In this document: one piece after another, positions 56,472-64,000 of the stretch
Layout: each line of letters begins with the position of its first letter
How positions within the stretch are numbered: position 1 is the stretch's first letter
Translations under genes and position numbers: made by a program
NCBI GenBank assembly: GCA_016713365.1
Contig: JADJPG010000025.1
Coordinates: forward strand, 41,220 to 105,219
Length of the DNA: 64,000 bases
Source of the DNA: Verrucomicrobiota bacterium
GTDB taxonomy: Bacteria > Verrucomicrobiota > Verrucomicrobiia > Limisphaerales > JADJPG01
Direction of reading: 5' to 3'
The notes under the pieces: model-generated
Told to the model about the DNA's origin: nothing
The model's input: the letters and a program-made list of their open reading frames with translations, nothing else
Database searches by the model: none

Positions 56472-59387
56472 AAGCCGATGAGTCCGTCTGTGGGTTATAT
56501 CCGTCGGGGGAGAGGAGAATGTGTCGCACGGTGCCACAAATCGGGTGCACTGGATCCGTGTGGTAATAATAAAACTCCGAAAACCTCGCGCCGGTCTGCT
56601 GATCCGGGCGCGGGAAACGCAGGATGGCATCCTGCGCCACGGAGGAAAGACCGATGTCCCGGCCCAGTCGCTCCACGTCCTGGCGGTCACCGGTGTTGAA
56701 GATGAGGAACGCGCGGGCGTTACCCATGAGCGCCGCGCGGATCGGCGAGTCGGCGATGCGGGCATACTGCTGCACGACGACGAGGACCTGGACGGTGAAC
56801 TTGCGGAACTGCTCGAACAGCTCGCGCAAGATCGCTTCGCCCCCCGGCACGTCGAGGAAGCGGCTCATTTCCTCGACCACGAAGCGCTTGAGCTGCGGAC
56901 GGGGCAGCGACTGGAGGAGCTGGCGCACGTCATTGATGATGACGAAACCCACCAGCGTCTTGACGTCTTTCGCAGCCTCGGGAATGCTGCCCAGTTCGAA
57001 GTGGAGGACCGGCCCCTCGAGCGACACCGTGCTGGCGCCGTCGAAGAGGACGCCGTAGTTCCCGCCACGGCACCACGGGGTGAGCAGCGTGGCCAGCCAC
57101 TGGCATTCCTCCCCTTCCGCCCCCTCGGCATTCAGTTCGAGATATTCGCGCAGGCTCGACAGCGTGAGATGTTCCGCGGGCTGCAGCCGGGCGAAGACGG
57201 CATCGCGCACATCCGGATGGTCGGCAAACGCGCGCACGTCCTCTTCCGCGATTTGCTCCAGGAGGCGGGCTGCCGCGGCGGGCTCCTCCCGCTGCCAGAG
57301 TCGAAACTCGGCGCCGGAGTCGTGGGGAGGAAGTCCATTCTGTTCCGCCCAGCGCTGCTGCGCGAGCGTTTCACGGATCAGCGACTGGCGATCGTCTTCC
57401 GTCGCCCGCTGCCACCAGTCTTCGGCGTGCTCGTGGCAGAGACGCGCCACGTGTTTGGCGATGACGGCCTGGCGCTGTCGGGCCTTGTCCTCGTCCGCCG
57501 GCAGCCCCACCATGCGCGCCACGGCGGCCGTGATGCTGGCCCGCTTGAACGACGTCATGGATCCGCCGCGGGTGTCGAAGAGATTGATCGTCTGATCCCC
57601 GTCCAGCCGGAAGGTGATCGGCTCCACCCCGAAACTTCGGGTGTATTCCGCGTGCGACAATCCCTCCTCGATGATCACGGTGCAGACCACTCCCGGCTCT
57701 GACTGCTGGAGCAGATTCTGGACGAGCAGCGACTTGCCGGTGCCGGTGGCGCCCAGCAGGATCGTGTTCACCCCGGTGGCGTGGCTTCCTTCGCGCGCGA
57801 ACGATTTGAGGCCGACCAGGTTCCCATGGGTGCCGGGGTAGATGGCGTCCGCGGCGTCGAGATGCCCGAGGAACGAACCCGTGAGCGGCAGCAGGTCGGC
57901 GGCAAACGAGTCCTCCCCATACAGGCGCGCCGGAGCCCAGGCTGCCACCGCAGCCGGGCAGCGTCTGCAGAAACGCGTTGCGTGCTGAGGCGGGCAGGGT
58001 CAGCTCCAGATGCTGAGCGCCGGCCATTCCATGGATGGCGCTCTTCACCGCGAGCAGGCGTTCGGAGAGCAGTTCGAGCGACGGCGCCCGGACCACCACG
58101 GTGAACTCAAAGGTCAGGGGCAGCAGGAGCCCTTCGGACAGGCGGTGGATGCGCTGTCCCTTCTGATCGCGCGAGACCACGAGGCGTTCGTCATGCTTGC
58201 GGGCCAGCTGCTGGATGATGCGATCCTGCTCGCGCTGTTCCCGGGCGATGATCTTTTCCACGGGCAGGCGCTCGACGCGCGCGGTGATGTCGTAGTCGCC
58301 GAACCCGAGCTGGGTCAGCTTGTGAATCAGCGTGGGATAGGTGTGCCCCGGCCAGCGCCGGAGCTGCACGACGCCGTGGTGGTAGCCATCGAGGTAGAAG
58401 CCGTGCCGCCCCTGGCCGCACAACTCGCTGTTCCAGCAGTCCTCAAACATGGACCGGCGGGGATCCGGCGGACCCGGCGGATCGTCTTCCGGCCGGTTGA
58501 GCAGTGAGGGATTGAGCTTGCGGGCGAAGAGGCGGAAGTGATCCGCATCGGTCATGGCTCGAACGTCCGCCCTGGGGGGCGAACACCGCGGCCACCTGCT
58601 TCTCGACTTCGCCGAACTCCACGGCCAGCTGCTGCAGGGTCTGCTCGTAGAACGAGACGGCACCGGTCCACGGCGTGGCAGGCCATTCGGCGAGGGACCG
58701 GCAGAGCACGATGGCCACCCGCTCACGCCGAAGCTGGCGCCGCTCCATCTGCTGCCAGTTCCAGAGAAAGTGCGCATTGCGGGTGCGGCGGATGAGCGGG
58801 GTCGACGAGAGCCGCGTCGCCTCCTGATAGCGACGGAGCGGCACCCGATACTCCGAGTCGGCCCACCAGCAGACCTCGAGCGAATACCCCGGAGGCAGCA
58901 GGCGGAGCAGCTGCCGGATCGAATCCGGAACCGGTTGCGCTCCGCGTTGGAGGCGGTGTGGAGGGCGGGCGGTTCGATCCAGAGCGCGCCGGGCGGCCTG
59001 GCCTCCGCGGCGCGGGCCGCCGTTGAGGATCAGGCCGTGGGTGAGGTAGGTGTCGGGCAGCGGCCGGCAGAGCACCGGAGTCCGCGCCGGTGAATGATGG
59101 CCGCGATTGAGCCACGACTCGATCAGGTCACGGGCGTATCCCGGCGGACGATTCTGGAGGAACACCAGGATGAAACCGGCGACCAGGACGGCGGGAGCGA
59201 GGGAGACCGAGGCGGCCAGGGCCGGGCTGACGTTCGACCAGGAGTTCAGAACGGCGAACAGCGCGAAGCCCAGGAGCAGCGCCCCCGACACCCAGAGGAA
59301 CCGGGGAATCTCGATGCCGAGGAAGGTGCCGGGGTATTCCTGGGCGGCGTGGGTGGGGGTGGATTTCAAGGGAGGATCAATGTTCAT
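56461..59387 (-). CDS. trbE: VirB3-VirB4 (TrbD-TrbE) type T4SS ATPase, interrupted by several frameshifts
   Basis: The ATG at 59387 opens a VirB3/TrbD-like start with two membrane helices (FLWVSGALLLGFALFAVLNS and SVSLAPAVLVAGFILVFLQN). VirB4 N-domain sequence follows. The ATPase has Walker A ILLGATGTGKSLLVQNLL, Walker B-like QLKRFVVEEMSRFLD, and VLVVVQQYARIADSP near the end. The gene uses three frames. One-base shifts are needed near 57955 and 58580, the latter in a run of six C, where VFAP should continue RADVRAMTDADHFRLFARKL. Two compensating shifts are probable near 58925 and 59000 (ALWIEPPALHTASNAERNRF lies in a third frame). VirB4 powers substrate transfer and pilus assembly. It could also be separate trbD and trbE genes. 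Confidence 0.8.
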
Positions 59388-59407
59388 GGGTGGGGTGGAT
59401 GTTGGCT

Positions 59408-59638
59408 TCAAACCAGGGTGAACAGAAACCGGGCGATGGGGATGGCAGCCGCCAGGACGAAGGCGCCGATCAGCGCGTTGATGGCTTCGCGGGTTTTGCC
59501 GTCGTGCATCAGCAGGCCCGCATAAATCAGCATGGCGACGGCCGGCAGGAGCATGAGTTTGGCGAGCAGCTTCAGGAAGTTGTCGATGGATCCATCGATG
59601 GAGGCCTGGGCCAGGAGGAGGGGGATGGTGGTAAACAT
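59408..59638 (-). CDS. trbC: TrbC/VirB2-like pilin
   Basis: This 76-residue protein has two hydrophobic helices (LLAKLMLLPAVAMLIYAGLL and IGAFVLAAAIPIARFLFTLV) around a short charged loop (HDGKTREAIN). The plan matches VirB2/TrbC pilin subunits, although a long cleavable signal peptide is not obvious. It is the first trb gene, 20 bp upstream of trbE, as in standard trb operons. Confidence 0.65.
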   Translation of the reverse strand: MFTTIPLLLAQASIDGSIDNFLKLLAKLMLLPAVAMLIYAGLLMHDGKTREAINALIGAFVLAAAIPIARFLFTLV

Positions 59639-59667
59639 AGGGATGAGGTTGAAGGTTTGAATTCAGT

Positions 59668-60330
59668 TCATTCGGTCACACCCTTCTTCTCCGCCCGGCG
59701 CCCTGGAATTGTTGCACCGGAGCCCCGCGATTTTTTGCAGCCGCGGAAAAGGTCGGCCGGCAGCCACCGGCGCAACTTCCCGTAGGCCCTTGAAGTCCGG
59801 CAGCGCAGCACCGCCTCGGGCAGCACGGTGAGTTGCGCGATCTCGGCAAAACTCAGGTCTTCCCAGAACCGGAGGACCAGAAGGTATCGAGGGGTTTCCG
59901 GCAGCCTGGCCAGCGCCGCTTCCAGATGAAACCACCGTTCCTCGTTGAGGCCGGCGCTTTCGATGCCGGGATCCTGCACCTTCGGCGGGCCCTTCTGCTC
60001 TTCGGGCGGAAGGGTTTCGCGGGCCTGCCGTCGGTAGGCCGATTTGGGATCGAAGTGCAGACGGGTCTTCAGCTTTTTCTCGAAGGACTTTCTGGTGCCA
60101 TCGTGGCGGAGCCAGGCGGATACCACGGCGTTCTGGACGAGTTCCTCTGGATCGTGAACGCCGCGTGCGCGGGCCTGGGCCACGGCGAATTTCCAGTGGC
60201 GGTTGAACCACTGCTTGATGTAGGCGTCACTGGTCGTCCGCTGGCGGCGGGCGGCGGCCTTTCGGGAAGGAGTCTTGGTTTGGGTTTTCTTGGTCATGCG
60301 ATGGTCGGGGTTCGGAGACGAGGAGTTCAT
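59668..60330 (-). CDS. Sigma-70-like (ECF type) regulator at the head of the trb operon
   Basis: A basic N-terminus (TKKTQTKTPSRKAAARRQRT) is followed by region-2-like sequence (PEELVQNAVVSAWLRHDGTR) and region 4, LPETPRYLLVLRFWEDLSFA and EIAQLTVLPEAVLRCRTSRA. These match the ECF sigma fold. Starts are possible at 60330 or 60297. The gene is just upstream of trbC on the same strand, so it probably controls the transfer operon. T4SS operons led by a sigma factor are unusual; activators of LuxR or TraR type are more common. The C-terminus is basic. Confidence 0.6.
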   Translation of the reverse strand: MNSSSPNPDHRMTKKTQTKTPSRKAAARRQRTTSDAYIKQWFNRHWKFAVAQARARGVHDPEELVQNAVVSAWLRHDGTRKSFEKKLKTRLHFDPKSAYRRQARETLPPEEQKGPPKVQDPGIESAGLNEERWFHLEAALARLPETPRYLLVLRFWEDLSFAEIAQLTVLPEAVLRCRTSRAYGKLRRWLPADLFRGCKKSRGSGATIPGRRAEKKGVTE

Positions 60331-60332
60331 CC

Positions 60333-60683
60333 TTAATTGCGGGAGGGGTTGAAGGTGGCCGGACCGGAGCAAATCATTTCCGCGATGGCGGCTTTGATCG
60401 ACCCGGTGCGATCCCGGGCCGCAATAAAGTCGCCGATCGACCGGCGGTGTTCGATGAGCAGGACGAGCAGTTCAACGGTCTCCCGGATCGGGAAGCCTGC
60501 GATCAGAAGATTCCACCGACCCTGCTCCTCGGCCGTGGCCTGCAGGTAGCCGGCGGCGACGTGCAGGGCCTTCCATTGCCGTCCGAGTTCCAGCCGGAGC
60601 ATTCGCCGGAGCCGGTTCAGACGGTGGAGCTCCTGGTTGGATTCTCGGAGCAGGTTCAGCAGTTCGTTGATCTCAGTCTTCAT
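60333..60683 (-). CDS. Small helical protein of unknown function, head of the T4SS locus
   Basis: The ATG at 60683 gives MKTEINELLNLLRESNQELH, continuing as a charged coiled-coil-like helix (RLNRLRRMLRLELGRQWKAL), then a second helical half (ETVELLVLLIEHRRSIGDFI). It is 116 residues with no known motif. It lies directly before the sigma-like gene and is the first gene of the minus-strand unit. It may be a regulator or an anti-sigma partner, a guess from position. Confidence 0.45.
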   Translation of the reverse strand: MKTEINELLNLLRESNQELHRLNRLRRMLRLELGRQWKALHVAAGYLQATAEEQGRWNLLIAGFPIRETVELLVLLIEHRRSIGDFIAARDRTGSIKAAIAEMICSGPATFNPSRN

Positions 60684-61152
60684 GGCAGTGATGGTTTCGC
60701 TTTTTGTTTGTTTTGCTTCGCGGCCAGGCCCGTTTTGGGCCACCTGGCGTTCATGCACTGCACGCTAGGTCTGAAGGCTCAAATGGGTTGAAAAGTGCAA
60801 CTTTTGTAGCAAGCAACTGTTGTTGAGGTTGTTGTGTGGATTGTTAATTCGAGGTTGCCGGCAGGTGGAAACGGTACGCAGGCAGGGCGTCGGAGGAGAA
60901 GGTCGTGAACAATGCAGAAGCACGGCGAGGAGAATGAGGTCGGTGAACTTGATCTCGACGGGGTCTCTCCGCCCGAATGGGCTGGCTATGTAGAGATAGT
61001 AAAGCAGCTAGCCTTGGGATGATGGGGACGCCGCCTGCGGTAACAGCCCTGGCCGCCCGACGTCGAACCCCGGATCGGAGGTTCCATCCGTCTCGTGTGG
61101 CGGTCAGGATTGAGAATTGACGGCGCGTTTCCCCTGGAAACAACATCTCCAC
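60684..61152. promoter_or_regulatory. Divergent intergenic region between the T4SS operon and the sigma-like/CHAT locus
   Basis: This 470-bp region separates the minus-strand T4SS unit from the plus-strand gene at 61153. It contains an AT-richer stretch (about 60785-60855, with TTGTTGTG repeats) within otherwise GC-rich DNA, where divergent promoters are likely. No convincing -35/-10 pair can be fixed by eye. A 300-codon minus frame here looks like out-of-frame noise. Confidence 0.4.
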
Positions 61153-61917
61153 ATGAAACCATCCACTCCGGCCGCCCGGCCGGCCGAACCAGCTGCAGGC
61201 CCAGCCGCCCCGGCCGGACCTGCTCCAAACCCGGGGCGAGACCAGAACGTCCTGGGAGTGGTCGATTTCAGCAATGGCGAACTGCTGGAACTGGGCGAGA
61301 TTCTTCACCGTAACCGCCACGTCAAGCGGTCGGCCATCGCCCCTGCGGAGCGTGATCGGATAGATCTGCTGCGCAACCGGCTGTTCGCTTTTTTGTGGAA
61401 GAGTGCCCCTTACCAGACCGACGATCTGAAGGTGGCCTCGCACGCCGTGCCGCGGGCCGTGGACCGGTTCTTCAACCGGCTGGGGTGGAGCTGGGAGTTG
61501 AAGCCGGCGGGCGCGGCGTTGCGACGTTTGATTTGGCGGAGACACACTCCGCGCAGCTGGTTGCTGCGTAATTTTTCTGACGTCATCCAGGACTTGGTGG
61601 CCATGCGCTCTCTCTCCGTCCTCCCACGCGCTCCCGAGCCGCCGGTCAAGGAGTTGGTCGTGGAACCGGCGCTGACTCGACTGGTCGGGAGGGAATGTGC
61701 GGTGGCGTGTTATCTCCGACCACCTGAGCTCATCCGTGCGGTTCACTGCCGGTGGACCTGCGACCCGCTCGGTCTTAAGAGGTTGAGGTTAACACTTCAG
61801 GAGATTGGTTTCTTCTTGTTCCTGCCGGAAAGCACTGCCCGGGCTCGTTTCACTGAATGCCGATCGAGGCTGACCCCGGAAGAACTCAAAATCCTAAAGC
61901 TCGACAAAAAGAAGTAA
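61153..61917 (+). CDS. Sigma-factor-like or DNA-binding regulatory protein, divergent
   Basis: After an Ala/Pro-rich start (KPSTPAARPAEPAAGPAAPA) the protein is helical. It has two regions that recall region 2 (RDRIDLLRNRLFAFLWKSAP and FSDVIQDLVAMRSLSVLPRA) and a C-terminal helix-turn-helix-like part (LRLTLQEIGFFLFLPESTAR plus ARFTECRSRLTPEE). It could be a very divergent ECF sigma factor. A single-pass membrane protein follows 8 bp downstream, a classic sigma/anti-sigma arrangement. The assignment is weak in sequence but helped by context. Confidence 0.45.
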   Translation: MKPSTPAARPAEPAAGPAAPAGPAPNPGRDQNVLGVVDFSNGELLELGEILHRNRHVKRSAIAPAERDRIDLLRNRLFAFLWKSAPYQTDDLKVASHAVPRAVDRFFNRLGWSWELKPAGAALRRLIWRRHTPRSWLLRNFSDVIQDLVAMRSLSVLPRAPEPPVKELVVEPALTRLVGRECAVACYLRPPELIRAVHCRWTCDPLGLKRLRLTLQEIGFFLFLPESTARARFTECRSRLTPEELKILKLDKKK

Positions 61918-61925
61918 TCGCCCCC

Positions 61926-62563
61926 ATGCCTGATCCTTTTGAACCACTTGTGACGGGCGGCAGCGGGAGTCTGCCGAGCGTGATGCGGAGCTGCTCCGGG
62001 CCATCCGCGAGAACACCACGGAGGAGGAGCGGAATGCGGAGTGGGATCGCTGGCGCGGGGCTGCTCCTGGGTCAACCCCGAGTTCGAACTGGTGGGGTGG
62101 TCTGGCCGAACTGTGGTCGGCCTTGACCGTCGCCCGGGTTCCGCAGCGGGCGGCGCTGGTGGCGGTGGTTCTGCTGATGGCGACGCTGGGCTGGTGGCAG
62201 TTCCGGCCGGACCTGGTGGAGTTCCGCACGCCTGCCGCCAGCCTGGGTGCGGGCGGACTGCCGGCGACCCTGCGACTGAGTCTGCAACTGGGCCGCGCCA
62301 GCCTCGAGGCGTCCGGGCCTCCCTGGACGGCGCTCCTGGATTCCCCGCGCCGCGGGGCGGGTTTGAGCAGCTATGAGGTGGACTGGTCCGGAACGAACGC
62401 GGCGGGAGTCCGGGTGACCTTCAAGGGGACGCTGATTGCGACCAACCGGGCCGGGGTCACCCTCCTGAACCGGGCGGGCGAGATAGCGGGAGTGGAGGTG
62501 GTCGGGGATCTGACGACCGGAGATCAGGCCCCGGTGCGATACCGGCAGTCCTACCTTCCCTGA
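61926..62563 (+). CDS. Single-pass membrane protein, possible anti-sigma factor, frameshifted near its start
   Basis: The ATG at 61926 gives MPDPFEPLVTGG. After a one-base shift near 61960 the frame continues QRESAERDAELLRAIRENTT, then a cytoplasmic helix-rich part with TPSSNWWGGLAELWSALTV, one membrane helix (RAALVAVVLLMATLGWWQF) and a beta-rich outer domain (SLQLGRASLEASGPPWTALL) ending YRQSYLP. A short helical cytoplasmic domain plus membrane helix plus outer sensor fits an anti-sigma factor for the gene 8 bp upstream, but no known anti-sigma motif is clear. Confidence 0.45.
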
Positions 62564-62592
62564 ACCGGGAGGGCGGCGGGTCCGCCGGGTCC

Positions 62593-64000
62593 CTAGCGGC
62601 CCCGGGAGCTGAGAATGAAGGGGCCGGCCCAGCGGGCGGCCCGGGCCGGGCCCTCGCTTTTCCGCCATTGCTCCAGAAATTTCCGCTGGGTGCGGGCTAG
62701 GCTGCCCGCCGCATCCCCGGAGGGGAGAGCCTCCCGGTAGAACGCCTCCATCAACTCCCGGGTGCTTTTGTCGGCCACTGGCCACAGGGTAAGGAGCACA
62801 TGGCGCGCCCCGGCCAGCGCAAAACCGCGCCGGAGGCCGAACAGACCCTCGCCGGGCCGGATCGATCCGAGGCCGGTGTCGCAGGCGCTCAGGCTAACCA
62901 ACCAGGTGCTGGAAAGATCAAGGGTCGCGGCCTCCGCGGCCGTGAGCAGTCCGTCCGCCGAAGGTTCCGGCAGCTCGTGTCTCCAGGCGGCCAGGGTTTC
63001 ATTGGCCCCTGCCAGCGCGACCCAGGATCGCAGCATGGGAGAACGTGGCAGCACGATCGGCGGGGCCAGGTCGGTGGAGGCTGCGCGGGTAAGCGGTTCT
63101 GGATCGGGGAGGAAGGTGCCGTGGGTGGCCAGATGCAGCAGGTAGGGCGAACGGTGGAGGTGCAACCTAGGTTTGCTCGCGTCCCGGCCAGGCGGGAATT
63201 CGACTGGATGGAATCGGTGCTGGCGGGCGAGCGCGGCAATGCGTTCCCCCTCGAGCCGGGCGTTGGGCAGGGGTCCGTAGGCGACGGGCAGTTCGTTGGT
63301 GGCCTCGTCACGCCACGGCCGCAGGCCGAGGAGGGACAGGCCGGCGGCCGCCACCGAACCGGCGGATCGCTTCCAGACGGGGCGGCCATATTCCGGACCG
63401 GCGAGGATGAGGGCCGAACGCGGTCCGCGGGGAACCTCCGCCCGGGCGAGCAGGTCGCGTCCGCTGCTGACCTGGCGGAACAGGTAGTCCTCGCCGAGAA
63501 AGTGGCCATCCCGCCAGAGGGCGGCGAACGGGACGAAGCCGACGCTGGCGTCGGGGGAGATGATGATCTCCCGTTCCCCGGCGGGGAGGGCCTTTTCCAC
63601 CGGCCGCCAAAGCCGGTCGTGCAACGCCTGCAGCAGGTTGGTGGTCTCGGAATCAGACGGTGGTGTGATGGCACGAATGGCGTCCTGCCAGCGGGCGATG
63701 AGCGGGTGAATCCCGTCCTTACCTGTCGCAGGCCCGAGCTCCACCCAGCGGGGAGCTCCGGTCCGGCCGAGCAGGATGGCGCCGAAGCGCGGCTCGGTGC
63801 GACCCCGCCCGAGCCAGTGATCATATAAGGTGTATTCGACCAGCGCGGCCCCGGGTGGCAGCGCCTCCTGGACGGCCTCGAGGGAGGTGCCGAGGGATCG
63901 ACGATTTTCCTGGAGGGCGCCGCTCCGGCGGGCCAGTTGTGATTCGAGGCGTTCGACCTCCGTCCGGGCGCGGGCGGCCGCCTCGGCCCGGCCGGGAAGG
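62593..64000 (-). CDS. CHAT domain (caspase-like) protease, C-terminal part, continuing past the window edge
   Basis: The frame is open to the right edge. The outer part is a charged helix (LESQLARRSGALQENRRSLG), as in the TPR/coiled-coil regions before CHAT domains. The CHAT peptidase has IIISPDASVGFVPFAAL, the catalytic His in YLLHLATHGTF, and the catalytic Cys in LVSLSACDTGLG, then GEGLFGLRRGFALAGARHVL and LWPVADKSTRELM. CHAT proteases are caspase relatives used in signalling and cell-suicide defence. It is convergent with the possible anti-sigma gene, 29 bp away, so it is not in that operon. Its substrate and partner genes should lie beyond the window. Confidence 0.88.
   Translation of the reverse strand, partial: LPGRAEAAARARTEVERLESQLARRSGALQENRRSLGTSLEAVQEALPPGAALVEYTLYDHWLGRGRTEPRFGAILLGRTGAPRWVELGPATGKDGIHPLIARWQDAIRAITPPSDSETTNLLQALHDRLWRPVEKALPAGEREIIISPDASVGFVPFAALWRDGHFLGEDYLFRQVSSGRDLLARAEVPRGPRSALILAGPEYGRPVWKRSAGSVAAAGLSLLGLRPWRDEATNELPVAYGPLPNARLEGERIAALARQHRFHPVEFPPGRDASKPRLHLHRSPYLLHLATHGTFLPDPEPLTRAASTDLAPPIVLPRSPMLRSWVALAGANETLAAWRHELPEPSADGLLTAAEAATLDLSSTWLVSLSACDTGLGSIRPGEGLFGLRRGFALAGARHVLLTLWPVADKSTRELMEAFYREALPSGDAAGSLARTQRKFLEQWRKSEGPARAARWAGPFILSSRGR

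Noticed and set aside
60844..61746. 300-codon minus-strand frame in the divergent region
   Set aside because: It has no domain, is rich in Arg/Pro/Gln, and overlaps the plus-strand regulatory gene that has coherent helical sequence.

Overview
The window looks like a chromosomal piece from a Verrucomicrobiota bacterium, perhaps of the Pedosphaera/Limisphaerales kind. This is inferred from gene families: a Planctomycete-type cytochrome C / DUF1549 / DUF1553 protein, DUF1080 domains, zinc-ribbon single-pass proteins, BlaR1/BlaI, very long parallel beta-helix proteins, and a recurrent C-terminal module ending in FYR. No database search was possible. About 14 sites break otherwise continuous reading frames, either as one-base shifts or as in-frame stops. 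They hit unrelated genes, and one clear case lies in a run of six C. Much of the apparent gene decay may therefore be sequence error, and I describe the reconstructed genes.

Layout. 1-6.1 kb: a frameshifted DUF2971 gene, a broken GIY-YIG-like membrane protein, palindromic and GC-rich repeats, a DUF559 nuclease cassette between inverted repeats, and an 1111-residue DUF1549/DUF1553 protein. 6.2-16.6 kb: a complete plus-strand chemotaxis cluster (degenerate MCP-like protein, cheY, cheA, cheW, soluble four-PAS MCP, second cheY, cheB, cheR). 16.7-19.4 kb: an eboD-eboF-like pair, followed by a candidate structured RNA on the minus strand. 19.6-24.6 kb: a two-gene membrane operon with His-rich motifs, a small membrane protein, tRNA-Leu(CAA), and a tyrosine recombinase.

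24.8-33.7 kb, minus strand: secreted propeller-like and alpha/alpha-toroid proteins, then a radical SAM/SPASM enzyme overlapping by 4 bp a Tat-signal WD40 protein with a cysteine-rich tail. This pair is the best candidate for an undescribed peptide-modification system. 33.8-47.7 kb: three zinc-ribbon membrane proteins, a roughly 2,885-codon beta-helix/PKD/Ig-like surface protein with six modules, and BlaR1/BlaI-type sensors. 48-51 kb: an ECF sigma factor facing a Ser/Thr kinase that is probably fused to two DUF1080 domains.

51.8-60.7 kb, minus strand: a trbC-D/E-(lipoprotein)-J-L-F-G-I type IV secretion operon, led by a sigma-like gene and a small coiled-coil gene. No VirB11, coupling protein or relaxase is visible. 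61.1-64 kb: a divergent sigma-like/membrane-protein pair and a CHAT (caspase-like) protease gene cut by the window edge.
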